NCBI GenBank assembly: GCA_012511735.1
Contig: JAAZFK010000125.1
Location: forward strand, 1 to 5,167
Origin: Clostridiaceae bacterium
GTDB lineage: Bacteria; Bacillota; Clostridia; Saccharofermentanales; DTU023
Length of the DNA: 5,167 nucleotides
Direction of reading: 5' to 3'
Position numbers and translations under genes: made by a program. The notes under the pieces were generated by a model that was not told the origin of the DNA, did no database searches, and saw only the letters and a list, made by a program, of their open reading frames with translations. Within the stretch, counting starts at the first letter, position 1; every line of letters starts with the position of its first letter. This document shows positions 1 to 5,167 of the stretch, one piece after another.

Positions 1-224
1 ACTTTCTTTGCCGTCTTCGTCAGCTTCATGTTGTCGTGCCCGGCCCGTGTATTCTTTCTCGGGGACGTTCTCTCATAACGTTTCCCATAGGTCAGATGGT
101 CGGCGTCTTCTTCCAGGTGGAAAGCACGCTTCCTTAAGTCCAATGGCGCATTCAAATAAGTCCAGTCGCGCGCGCTTTGAGGGCCACCGCCGCGCACGTT
201 GAAGGCCAGCCGTCCTTTGGCCAT
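1..224 (-). CDS. Possible outward reading frame crossing the IS21 left end (partial, doubtful)
   Basis: On the minus strand an ATG at 224-222 opens a frame that runs without a stop to the window edge (74 residues, beginning MAKGRLAFNV). A GGGAAGA sequence (complement of 231-237) lies 6 nt upstream and could be a ribosome binding site. About the first 35 residues are encoded by the IS21 terminal repeats. From residue 37 on, beginning LEEDADHLTYGKRY, the frame lies in flanking DNA and gives a hydrophilic, lysine/arginine-rich stretch that looks protein-like. I recognise no family. Two other frames through positions 1-117 are also open on the + strand, so openness alone proves little. It could be the truncated 3' part of a neighbouring gene given a new start by the element, or chance. 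The frame continues past the window start. Confidence 0.25.
   Translation of the reverse strand, partial: MAKGRLAFNVRGGGPQSARDWTYLNAPLDLRKRAFHLEEDADHLTYGKRYERTSPRKNTRAGHDNMKLTKTAKK
118..131 (+). repeat. IS21 left terminal inverted repeat
   Basis: TGGAAAGCACGCTT matches the reverse complement of 2715-2728 at 13 of 14 positions (G/C difference at position 7). With the rest of the outermost repeat unit, the match extends to 19 of 24 positions (118-141 against 2705-2728). Confidence 0.85.
118..207 (-). repeat. Left-end array of four ~22-bp repeats
   Basis: Read on the minus strand, four units begin with GGMCTT or a close variant: 207-186, 185-164, 163-142 and the outermost 141-118, which ends at the element tip. 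The first three are spaced exactly 22 bp and have a GCGC-rich centre; the outermost is 24 bp with the tip. Multiple terminal repeats are known in IS21-family elements as transposase binding sites, and the helical-repeat-like spacing suits IstA binding on one face of the DNA. The innermost unit matches the innermost right unit at 16 of 22 positions. Confidence 0.8.
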
Positions 225-251
225 GAGAAATCTTCCCATCTTGTAAACTTT

Positions 252-279
252 TATTGCCGCAAGAGCGGCAATATTTTTT
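252..279 (+). terminator. Hairpin plus T-run directly before istA
   Basis: TATTGCCGC (252-260) and GCGGCAATA (265-273) form a perfect 9-bp stem around an AAGA loop, followed at once by six T's (274-279). This is the form of an intrinsic terminator acting in the + direction. It ends one base before the istA Shine-Dalgarno GGGAGG (280-285). Read-through transcription entering from the left would be stopped here. The hairpin could act as an attenuator for istA or protect the element from outside transcription. No matching T-run lies on the other strand, so it should be one-directional. Confidence 0.7.
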
Positions 280-292
280 GGGAGGAATGAAG

Positions 293-1888
293 ATGCATTC
301 AAACTATTTGGCTGCCCTTCGAGCCGTATTTAACGGCATCAGTCAAAGGCAAGCCGCAAAAGCACATGGAGTGTCACGGGACACCATCGCCATCCTCGTA
401 CGCTTCGCAGAATCGAAAGGCTGGTCTGACCTTGACGACCTGGAGAAGATCACCCCAGCGGATCTGGAACCAGCCATGGCCCGCCAGCCAGGTCCAGGTG
501 CTAACCGGGACCAAAGCTATGTCATGCCGGACTATGACTGGGTCCACGAGGAACTGGGCAAGGCCCATGTGACGCTGGTCATGCTGTGGGAGGAGTATGC
601 AGAGCGCTGCATCGCTGCCAACAAGCGATATTACGGTGAGACCCAATTTCGGCGCTACTATCATCAACACGCCAAGCAAAAGAAGGCCACCATCCGCCTA
701 AGGCACAAACCTGGCCTTGCCATGCAGGTAGACTGGGCAGGATCCAAGATTGGCTACTACGACGAAGAGCTATCAAAGATGAGGGAAGCCCATCTCTTCG
801 TGGCTGTGCTCCCTTGCAGCCAGCTTATCTTTGCCGATGTCTTTCGAGACGAGAAGCTTCCAAGCTGGATCAAGGGGCATGTCAATGCTTTTGCCTACTA
901 CGGCGGGGTCCCCAAAACGGTTGTCCCGGATAATTTGAAGACAGGCGTTTCAAAGGCTCAATTCTATGAGCCGGGAATTAACCAGTCTTACCAGGAACTT
1001 GCCTCCTACTACGGGACGGTCATCCTGCCTGCCCGGGTACGAAAGCCCAGGGACAAGGGTGCCGTCGAGAATTCCGTTAAAATTGCTTCCCACCGGATCC
1101 TCGGCAAACTTCGCAATAAAGAGTTCCACAGCCTCTTTGAGCTAAAGGCCAGTGTCGCCGAATGTTTGGAAGCCATCAACTCAGCCCCCTTAACAGACAA
1201 GAGCATGAGCCGGTGGGATGCTTTCCTAGAAGAAGAAAAGGACTACCTGCTCATGCTCCCTGAAGTACCCTTCGAGCTGTCAGAATGGCGGAAGGCCAAG
1301 GTTCAACCCAATTGCCACATTGCCTTCCAAGGCCATTACTACTCCGTACCTTTCGAGCATCTTGGTGAAGACGTCGAAATCCGGGCAACTACGAGTACTG
1401 TAGAGATATTCTATCACCATCAACGGGTGGCGTCGCACCTGAGATTACATGGCAAGAAAAAGCGCTACCAGACGGTCGATGACCATATGCCGCCCAATAA
1501 GCTCTTCTTTGCTAACTGGGATGCCGAGCGTTTCATCAACTGGGGCAAGCAGATGGGCCCAGCCTGCGCAGAGGTCATTAGACGGATACTGGACCGGGCT
1601 GTCATCGAACAGCATGCTTACCGGGGCTGTTTTGGCATCCTGAGCCTTCGGGACAAGTATGGGACTCAACGTCTTGAGCAGGCTTGTGCTCTCCTTCTCA
1701 CACGCTCCCGGGTTCCCGGTTACAGCCAGGTCAAGCGTGTCCTGGAAAAAGGTGAAGACCTCAAAGACAACAAGAAAACCTACACCGTCAAGGTTGAGCA
1801 AGGTGCCCCGCGCGGTTTCCGGCGAGGATCAGAGTATTACGGCAGTGACGACCGAAGGAAAGGAAGTGAATCTAATGTTAAGAAATGA
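293..1888 (+). CDS. istA: IS21-family transposase IstA
   Basis: IstA is the DDE-type transposase that binds the element ends and catalyses strand cutting and joining. An N-terminal helix-turn-helix (about residues 16-35, GISQRQAAKAHGVSRDTI) suits sequence-specific binding to the repeats. The integrase-like core shows the catalytic triad: D147 in VDWAG, D213 in VPDNLK and E259 in DKGAVEN. The C-terminal half has the usual IS21 tail (GPACAEVIRRIL, EQHAYRGCFGIL, RLEQAC). At 531 residues it is full length for the family. I chose ATG 293 because GGGAGG (280-285) lies 7 nt upstream. The in-frame ATG at 287 is only one base from that site, and the TTG at 254 would start inside the hairpin. The stop overlaps istB by 14 nt, implying coupled translation. 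No frameshift or missing catalytic residue is seen. Confidence 0.95.
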   Translation: MHSNYLAALRAVFNGISQRQAAKAHGVSRDTIAILVRFAESKGWSDLDDLEKITPADLEPAMARQPGPGANRDQSYVMPDYDWVHEELGKAHVTLVMLWEEYAERCIAANKRYYGETQFRRYYHQHAKQKKATIRLRHKPGLAMQVDWAGSKIGYYDEELSKMREAHLFVAVLPCSQLIFADVFRDEKLPSWIKGHVNAFAYYGGVPKTVVPDNLKTGVSKAQFYEPGINQSYQELASYYGTVILPARVRKPRDKGAVENSVKIASHRILGKLRNKEFHSLFELKASVAECLEAINSAPLTDKSMSRWDAFLEEEKDYLLMLPEVPFELSEWRKAKVQPNCHIAFQGHYYSVPFEHLGEDVEIRATTSTVEIFYHHQRVASHLRLHGKKKRYQTVDDHMPPNKLFFANWDAERFINWGKQMGPACAEVIRRILDRAVIEQHAYRGCFGILSLRDKYGTQRLEQACALLLTRSRVPGYSQVKRVLEKGEDLKDNKKTYTVKVEQGAPRGFRRGSEYYGSDDRRKGSESNVKK

Positions 1889-2609
1889 AACCATCCATAA
1901 ATTGAAATCCATGAGACTCTCAGGATTTGCTCTCGCGCTCGAGGATCAATACCAAACAAATGGCATCGATGACCTGGACTTTGATACACGCCTTGGCTTA
2001 CTGGTCGACCGTGAGTATGCGCAACGGAAAAACAATCGAATCCAACGCCTAATCAGCCAAGCCAAATTCCGGGACAGCAACGCCTGTATTGAGGATATCA
2101 ACTACAGGGCAGACCGCAAGCTGGATCGACAGATGATCTTAGAACTTGCGACCTGTCAGTACATTCCTCTTGCTAGAAATGTCAACATCTTTGGTGCGAC
2201 AGGTGCCGGCAAGAGCTATCTGGGTCAGGCCCTGGGAAATGCTGCTTGCCGCAAGGGTATAAAGACACGTTATGTGCTTTTGCCGGATCTCTTTGAAGAG
2301 TACAGATGGGCCGAACATCAGGGGGTGGAAAAACTCATGAAGTTCAGGAAGCTCTATACGAACGTGCCGCTTTTGATCATTGACGAGTGGCTTCTATTTC
2401 GGATCAATGAGGAAGAATGTCAGATTCTTTTACAGATCATTGACCGGCGGTCAGCTCGAAAGTCAACCATCGTCATCTCGCAGTTTGACTCCCATGAGTG
2501 GTTGGACCAGATGCCCATTCAAGTGGCGGCAGAAGCTATTACCGACCGGCTGACGGCTCAAGCCTATACCATCACAATTGAGGCCAAGGAGTCTATGAGG
2601 ATGCTCTAA
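1875..2609 (+). CDS. istB: IS21-family helper ATPase IstB
   Basis: IstB is an AAA+ ATPase related to DnaC. In IS21 it assembles on target DNA and stimulates IstA-mediated integration. The 244-residue protein, about normal for the family, starts at ATG 1875 with AGGAAG (1861-1866) 8 nt upstream, inside the end of istA. Walker A is GATGAGKS (residues 107-114). Walker B is LLIIDEW, with D170 and E171. A QFDSHEWLDQMP segment and the closing DRLTAQAYTITIE...SMR region agree with the IstB/DnaC family. The N-terminal region (MLRNETIHKLKSMRLSGFALAL) is the typical IstB helical lead. The same frame stays open back to 1659 inside istA, but that part has no family similarity and no ribosome binding site, so I leave it out. 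Confidence 0.95.
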   Translation: MLRNETIHKLKSMRLSGFALALEDQYQTNGIDDLDFDTRLGLLVDREYAQRKNNRIQRLISQAKFRDSNACIEDINYRADRKLDRQMILELATCQYIPLARNVNIFGATGAGKSYLGQALGNAACRKGIKTRYVLLPDLFEEYRWAEHQGVEKLMKFRKLYTNVPLLIIDEWLLFRINEEECQILLQIIDRRSARKSTIVISQFDSHEWLDQMPIQVAAEAITDRLTAQAYTITIEAKESMRML

Positions 2610-2638
2610 GCCCTACACCGAGGTCTTTTCAGCCAATT

Positions 2639-2728
2639 GGCCTTCATTAAGCGCGCGGGTGGACTTTGTCATCCGCGCCGATGGCCTTTACACGGCGCGC
2701 AGATGGACTTCGTTAAGCGTGGTTTCCA
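2639..2728 (+). repeat. Right-end array of four ~22-bp repeats
   Basis: Four units start GGCCTT or GGACTT at 2639, 2661, 2683 and 2705, spaced exactly 22 bp, most with a central GCGCG or CGCGC and ending GGT or GAT. The last unit (2705-2728) runs to the CA tip and matches the outermost left unit at 19 of 24 positions. The array mirrors the one at 118-207 in number, spacing and orientation, and probably holds the IstA binding sites of the right end. Confidence 0.85.
2715..2728 (-). repeat. IS21 right terminal inverted repeat
   Basis: AAGCGTGGTTTCCA, whose reverse complement matches 118-131 at 13 of 14 positions and ends in the CA expected at an IS21 tip. Confidence 0.85.
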
Positions 2729-2730
2729 AG

Positions 2731-2967
2731 GGCAATTGGATCACTGATATTTTCTATCGATCAAACGATGTGATCAATATCAATTTCACGAACGGCCGTG
2801 ACAACGGCAATGTGACCATAAAACTGACGGGAAATAAATTTGAGTTTATGACTCTGACAGGAAGGTCAGAGGATAAGGAGTGGAAGAACACGGATATGGG
2901 AGGGGTTTACAAGGCGGCACTCTTCCCGGATATCGCGATTTATCCCAGTCGTTTTCCGTTGCGGTAA
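2731..2967 (+). pseudogene. 3' remnant of an unrecognised gene cut by the IS21 right end
   Basis: The frame outside the element encodes 78 residues to a TAA at 2965-2967, beginning GNWITDIFYRSNDVININF and ending DIAIYPSRFPLR. Alternating polar and hydrophobic residues, many Asn, Asp, Gly and Thr, and few likely helices suggest a beta-rich, perhaps exported, domain. I recognise no family. No start codon with a ribosome binding site lies in the flank, so this is best read as the tail of a gene whose 5' part is gone. The frame is open back into the IS to a GTG at 2659, which would add 23 residues encoded by the terminal repeats; that extension is not ancestral. The missing 5' part cannot be identified with confidence in positions 1-117. 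Confidence 0.55.
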
Positions 2968-3086
2968 GGCACTGTTGAAAATTGTTTCGTAGCCATTTTG
3001 TAAAGTCATTAGCTTAGTCGGGGAGTGTGGACAAAACATAATCATCAAAGATTAATCTCAGGGTGCCCTTTCCCAAAGCATCACTT

Positions 3087-3093
3087 AAGGAGG
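3087..3093 (+). promoter_or_regulatory. Orphan strong Shine-Dalgarno sequence
   Basis: AAGGAGG is a near-ideal ribosome binding site, but no ATG, GTG or TTG follows at 5-9 nt. The nearest candidate is CTG at 3102, 8 nt downstream, opening 23 codons (LVSWYRKHITSNAIRGNRQW, then KKL) that end at a TGA overlapping the start of the GIY-YIG gene. ATC at 3100 opens another short frame. It could mark a lost start codon, a rare non-ATG leader peptide, or chance. Confidence 0.3.
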
Positions 3094-3095
3094 TT

Positions 3096-3101
3096 TATAA
3101 T
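3096..3101 (+). promoter_or_regulatory. Candidate -10 box for the GIY-YIG gene
   Basis: TATAAT is a perfect sigma-70-type -10 hexamer, 56 bases before the ATG at 3158. No good -35 hexamer lies 16-18 bases upstream and there is no extended -10 TG, so the call rests on the hexamer alone in AT-rich DNA. Confidence 0.3.
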
Positions 3102-3157
3102 CTGGTATCTTGGTATAGAAAGCATATTACTAGCAATGCAATACGAGGAAACCGCCA

Positions 3158-4000
3158 ATGGAAAAAACTGTGACATATCTTTACCCTGATACTGACAAGG
3201 CAGCGCATTTAAAGGTATTCCAGGATCGTACTACTCAGATTAAGGCTTTCTATTTCACACGCGATAGTGTTAAAACCGTTGAGAAGCTGGAATCCGCAAC
3301 AAATTATTCTGTTTATTTCCTCTTTGATAAATCTGGAGATAATGACTTGACAACTGTATATGTCGGCCAATCAAAGAATGGTGCTTCCCGAATGGAGAGC
3401 CATCGGCAAAATAAGCAGTTTTGGTCCTATTGCATTATGTTTGTAACAGATAACAATTCATTTGATGCCATGACCATTGACTACATGGAATACCACTACA
3501 TCAAGAAACTGAAAAAGAGCAGCCAGTACTTATTGGACAACCGAGACATGCGCACCAGCGTGCCTGTGATAAGCATTTATGACAGACCGATTATAATGTC
3601 ATATATTGAGCAGATTGATTTTCTTTTGCGTGCGGAAGGTGTGGAATTCTCCGAAGAATACTTACCGCCAACAGTCAAATACTACTCTCCAGCATCAAAG
3701 AAATACTCCGCAAAACTCTTTGTTCAAGATGGGAAATTCATCCTTGCTGCCGGTTCGATTATTGTGAGGCCAATTGAATCTTCAAAAGAGTGGTCGGATG
3801 ACGGAAGGTTCTTCAATCGCAACAACAGGATTATTGATAAATGGCTGGTCGAGGAGAAAATCTCCGTCGAGGGACAGTCTTTCAGGGCAAACGTTAATTT
3901 GAGTTTTGATAGCCCTTCAATGGCAGGTTCTTTCGTGACTGGCAGGAGCACAAACGGCTGGGGCTTTTTCAAAGGACTGGATGAATTGAGGAATACGTAA
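3158..4000 (+). CDS. GIY-YIG nuclease-family protein with DUF4357 domain
   Basis: The 280-residue protein is probably a soluble, metal-dependent DNA endonuclease-like enzyme. The N-terminal half carries a GIY-YIG fold: YSVYFLF (50-56) stands for the GIY strand, VYVGQS (67-72) for the YIG strand, followed by R78, H82 and the likely metal-binding E111 in YMEYHYI. The C-terminal part (about 184-276), with AKLFVQDGKFILAAGS and FDSPSMAGSFVTGRSTNGW, fits DUF4357, which commonly follows this nuclease type. No signal peptide or membrane segment is visible. ATG 3158 is preceded by GAGGAA (3145-3150) at 7 nt. The C-terminus looks complete, and the next insertion sequence starts just after the stop. Base composition is AT-richer than the IS21 genes. 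Relatives often occur in accessory or restriction-type loci, but no partner gene is in view. The substrate is unknown. Confidence 0.85.
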   Translation: MEKTVTYLYPDTDKAAHLKVFQDRTTQIKAFYFTRDSVKTVEKLESATNYSVYFLFDKSGDNDLTTVYVGQSKNGASRMESHRQNKQFWSYCIMFVTDNNSFDAMTIDYMEYHYIKKLKKSSQYLLDNRDMRTSVPVISIYDRPIIMSYIEQIDFLLRAEGVEFSEEYLPPTVKYYSPASKKYSAKLFVQDGKFILAAGSIIVRPIESSKEWSDDGRFFNRNNRIIDKWLVEEKISVEGQSFRANVNLSFDSPSMAGSFVTGRSTNGWGFFKGLDELRNT

Positions 4001-4062
4001 TCTAGGGTCAACTGCACAAACGTGAAAGGGCTGATATCAGGGCATTAGAGGTTGATTTGGGG

Positions 4063-4068
4063 TATAAT
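4063..4068 (+). promoter_or_regulatory. Candidate -10 box for the IS5-type transposase
   Basis: A perfect TATAAT 53 bases before the transposase ATG. A TTGATT at 4052-4057 is too close to serve as its -35, and no good hexamer lies at 16-18 bp. A promoter just inside the left end of the element is the expected position. Confidence 0.4.
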
Positions 4069-4112
4069 AAATGCATGAGAAATGTACCAATTGAACCAAA
4101 ACCCTTGCATTT
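4069..4112 (+). repeat. Inverted repeat in the transposase leader
   Basis: AAATGCA (4069-4075) and TGCATTT (4106-4112) are perfect 7-bp inverted arms separated by 30 bases. The right arm ends directly before the GGAG (4113-4116) that serves the ATG at 4122. Folding in mRNA could limit access to the ribosome binding site. The arms are short, so chance is possible. Confidence 0.3.
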
Positions 4113-4121
4113 GGAGAACCT

Positions 4122-5167
4122 ATGAACCGACGTCGAAGTAAGCAAATTGCCTTTCATGATACGCCCAATGGATTTCAGGGCACACGCATCTTCCCTGATA
4201 ACCGGTGGGTGAGACTATCGAAGATCGTCCCCTGGGATCTGGTGGATGAGATCTACGCAAGAAACTTTGAAGATCGTACGAATGGGAATGTGGCCATTGA
4301 CAGCCGCATTGCCTTTGGTGCCTTGATCATCAAAGAAGAACTGTGCTTGTCTGACGAGGAAACTGTCTGCATGATCTGTGAGAATCCTCATTGCCAGTAC
4401 TTTCTGGGTCTTTCGGAATTCACAGATGCCGCTCCATTTGATTCCAGCAAGATGGTGGCCTTTCGTCGTCGGTTCCCACTCGAGGCAGTCGCTCAGATCA
4501 ATGAAGCGATTCTTCGTGCCCAGTCTGAAGAAGATGAAGCTCCCCGTGATCGTGATGATGACACGGATAACCATGGCACCTTGATCCTGGATGCCACCTG
4601 TGCTCCAGCGGATGTGCATTATCCCACGGACGCCTCGGTCTTAAACGACGCGCGTCTGCTGAGTGAACGTCTGATCGATGAACTTCATGATCCGTCAGAG
4701 GGTCGACCTAAGCCACGCACCTACCGCAAGAAGGCTCGCAAGAGTTATCTGCTTCTTGCTCGAAGCAAACGTCCAGGGTATCGTCTCATCCGTCATACGA
4801 TCCGTGCACAGCTACAGTTTATTCACCGCAACCTCGGCCATATTGAAAGATTGAGTGAACGACATCCCTTGACAGCGAAGCAAGAAAGGGAACTGGCGGT
4901 TGTCATGCAAGTCCATGATCAGCAGCGTGAGATGTATGATCTTCGCAAACGTCAGGTACCCAACCGTATCGTGAGCATAAGTCAGCCACATGTGCGTCCG
5001 ATTGTACGTGGCAAGCGCTCTGCTCGGGTGGAGTTCGGAGCGAAGGTTGCGATGAGCTTGGAGGATGGTTACGCCCGGATTGAAAAGCTCTCCTGGGATG
5101 CCTTCAATGAATCACAGACCCTGCAGGACAGCTGTGAACGCTACCGGGAACGCCATGGTTATTATCC
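4122..5167 (+). CDS. IS5/IS1182-type DDE transposase, N-terminal part
   Basis: The first 348 residues of a transposase, open at the window edge. ATG 4122 has GGAG (4113-4116) 5 nt upstream. The N-terminal domain (about 15-120) fits the DUF772 / InsH N-terminal type, with VAIDSRIAFGALIIKEEL, DEETVCMICENPHCQYFLGL and FDSSKMVAFRRRF. The first catalytic aspartate is D157 in LILDATCAPADVHYPTD, followed by the usual LNDARLLSERLIDELHD. A basic helical linker (about 205-310) leads to FGAKVAMSLEDGYARIEKL and then LSWDAFNES. The second Asp and the final Glu of the DDE triad should lie past the window, since such proteins are typically around 450-500 residues. Nothing seen suggests decay. Assignment to IS5 rather than IS1182 is not certain from this part alone. 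Confidence 0.88.
   Translation, partial: MNRRRSKQIAFHDTPNGFQGTRIFPDNRWVRLSKIVPWDLVDEIYARNFEDRTNGNVAIDSRIAFGALIIKEELCLSDEETVCMICENPHCQYFLGLSEFTDAAPFDSSKMVAFRRRFPLEAVAQINEAILRAQSEEDEAPRDRDDDTDNHGTLILDATCAPADVHYPTDASVLNDARLLSERLIDELHDPSEGRPKPRTYRKKARKSYLLLARSKRPGYRLIRHTIRAQLQFIHRNLGHIERLSERHPLTAKQERELAVVMQVHDQQREMYDLRKRQVPNRIVSISQPHVRPIVRGKRSARVEFGAKVAMSLEDGYARIEKLSWDAFNESQTLQDSCERYRERHGYY

Larger units (their letters stand above)
118..2728 (+). mobile_element. Complete IS21-family insertion sequence (2611 bp)
   Basis: The element is delimited by a 5' TG at 118 and a CA ending at 2728, the tips usual for IS21-family elements. The terminal inverted repeats are TGGAAAGCACGCTT on the left and AAGCGTGGTTTCCA on the right, 13 of 14 positions matching. 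Further in, each end carries four repeat units of about 22 bp, in opposite orientation at the two ends. Between them lie istA and istB, both full length, so the element looks capable of transposing. The immediate flanks share only AGG (115-117 and 2729-2731). IS21-family elements usually duplicate 4-8 bp, so there is no convincing target-site duplication. The tips were inferred by matching the two ends; no empty site is available for comparison. Confidence 0.9.
2968..3157 (+). other. AT-rich intergenic leader before the GIY-YIG gene
   Basis: No credible gene is present here. Positions 2968-2980 read GGCACTGTTGAAA, resembling the end of IS6/IS26-type elements apart from one missing base, but no partner end or transposase is seen. 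No terminator hairpin follows the remnant's stop codon. The right part holds an orphan Shine-Dalgarno sequence and a TATAAT box, listed separately. Confidence 0.5.
4005..5167 (+). mobile_element. 5' part of an IS5/IS1182-type insertion sequence
   Basis: The element carries the transposase starting at 4122. Its left edge is inferred near 4005, just after CTAG (4002-4005), where GGTCAACTGCACAAACGTGA could be the terminal inverted repeat. The right end lies beyond the window, so neither the repeat nor the target duplication can be confirmed. If right, the element inserted about 2-5 bp past the GIY-YIG stop codon without damaging that gene. Confidence 0.6.

Noticed and set aside
8..202. 64-codon + strand frame at the window start
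   Set aside because: It overlaps the IS21 left end and its repeat array, has no good ribosome binding site and no recognisable family features.
118..207. CRISPR-like array
   Set aside because: The 22-bp units are contiguous without spacers, degenerate, and mirrored at the other IS end, so they are transposon end repeats.
254..292. Longer IstA starting at TTG 254
   Set aside because: The start would lie within the hairpin and upstream of the Shine-Dalgarno sequence that fits ATG 293.
1659..1874. N-terminal extension of IstB
   Set aside because: This part overlaps istA, shows no IstB similarity, and a good ribosome binding site precedes ATG 1875.
2659..2730. GTG 2659 as a true start of the 2731-2967 gene
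   Set aside because: These codons are the IS21 terminal repeats and cannot belong to the original gene, and there is no ribosome binding site.
3724..4017. 97-codon minus-strand frame
   Set aside because: It is the complement of the conserved DUF4357 region and has no recognisable features.
4215..4619. 134-codon minus-strand frame
   Set aside because: It lies opposite a transposase frame with clear family motifs and has no features of its own.

Overview
This is an accessory, transposon-dominated stretch of bacterial DNA with every confident gene on the + strand. Base composition is mixed: the IS21 element is moderately GC-rich with very GC-rich ends, while the GIY-YIG gene and its leader are clearly AT-richer. 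Strong Shine-Dalgarno sequences and the element types would fit an anaerobic Firmicute, but nothing in the window fixes the taxon.

Layout. (1) Positions 1-117 are flanking DNA of unknown identity. (2) Positions 118-2728 are a complete IS21-family insertion sequence. It has TG...CA tips, 14-bp terminal inverted repeats matching at 13 of 14 positions, four ~22-bp repeat units at each end in inverted orientation, and the gene pair istA (DDE transposase) and istB (AAA+ helper ATPase), which overlap by 14 nt. A 9-bp perfect hairpin followed by six T's abuts the istA ribosome binding site. (3) Positions 2729-2967 hold the 3' remnant of an unrecognised gene cut by the right end of the element. (4) Positions 2968-3157 are an AT-rich leader with an orphan strong Shine-Dalgarno sequence and a TATAAT box. 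(5) Positions 3158-4000 encode a GIY-YIG nuclease-fold protein with a C-terminal DUF4357 domain. (6) From about 4005 to the window end is the 5' part of a second, unrelated insertion sequence with an IS5/IS1182-type DDE transposase, cut off by the window edge.

How the genes relate. istA and istB form one translationally coupled transposition operon: IstA binds the terminal repeat arrays and does the DNA chemistry, and IstB is the ATP-dependent partner for target choice and assembly. The GIY-YIG gene is the only apparently intact non-transposon gene. It sits between the two insertion sequences, with the second one starting a few bases after its stop codon. The IS21 flanks show no convincing target duplication, so the locus has probably been rearranged.

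I see no CRISPR array, tRNA or rRNA gene, and no convincing new multi-gene system. The items most worth checking are the symmetrical 22-bp arrays, the hairpin in front of istA, the outward reading frames that cross both IS ends, and the isolated GIY-YIG/DUF4357 gene.
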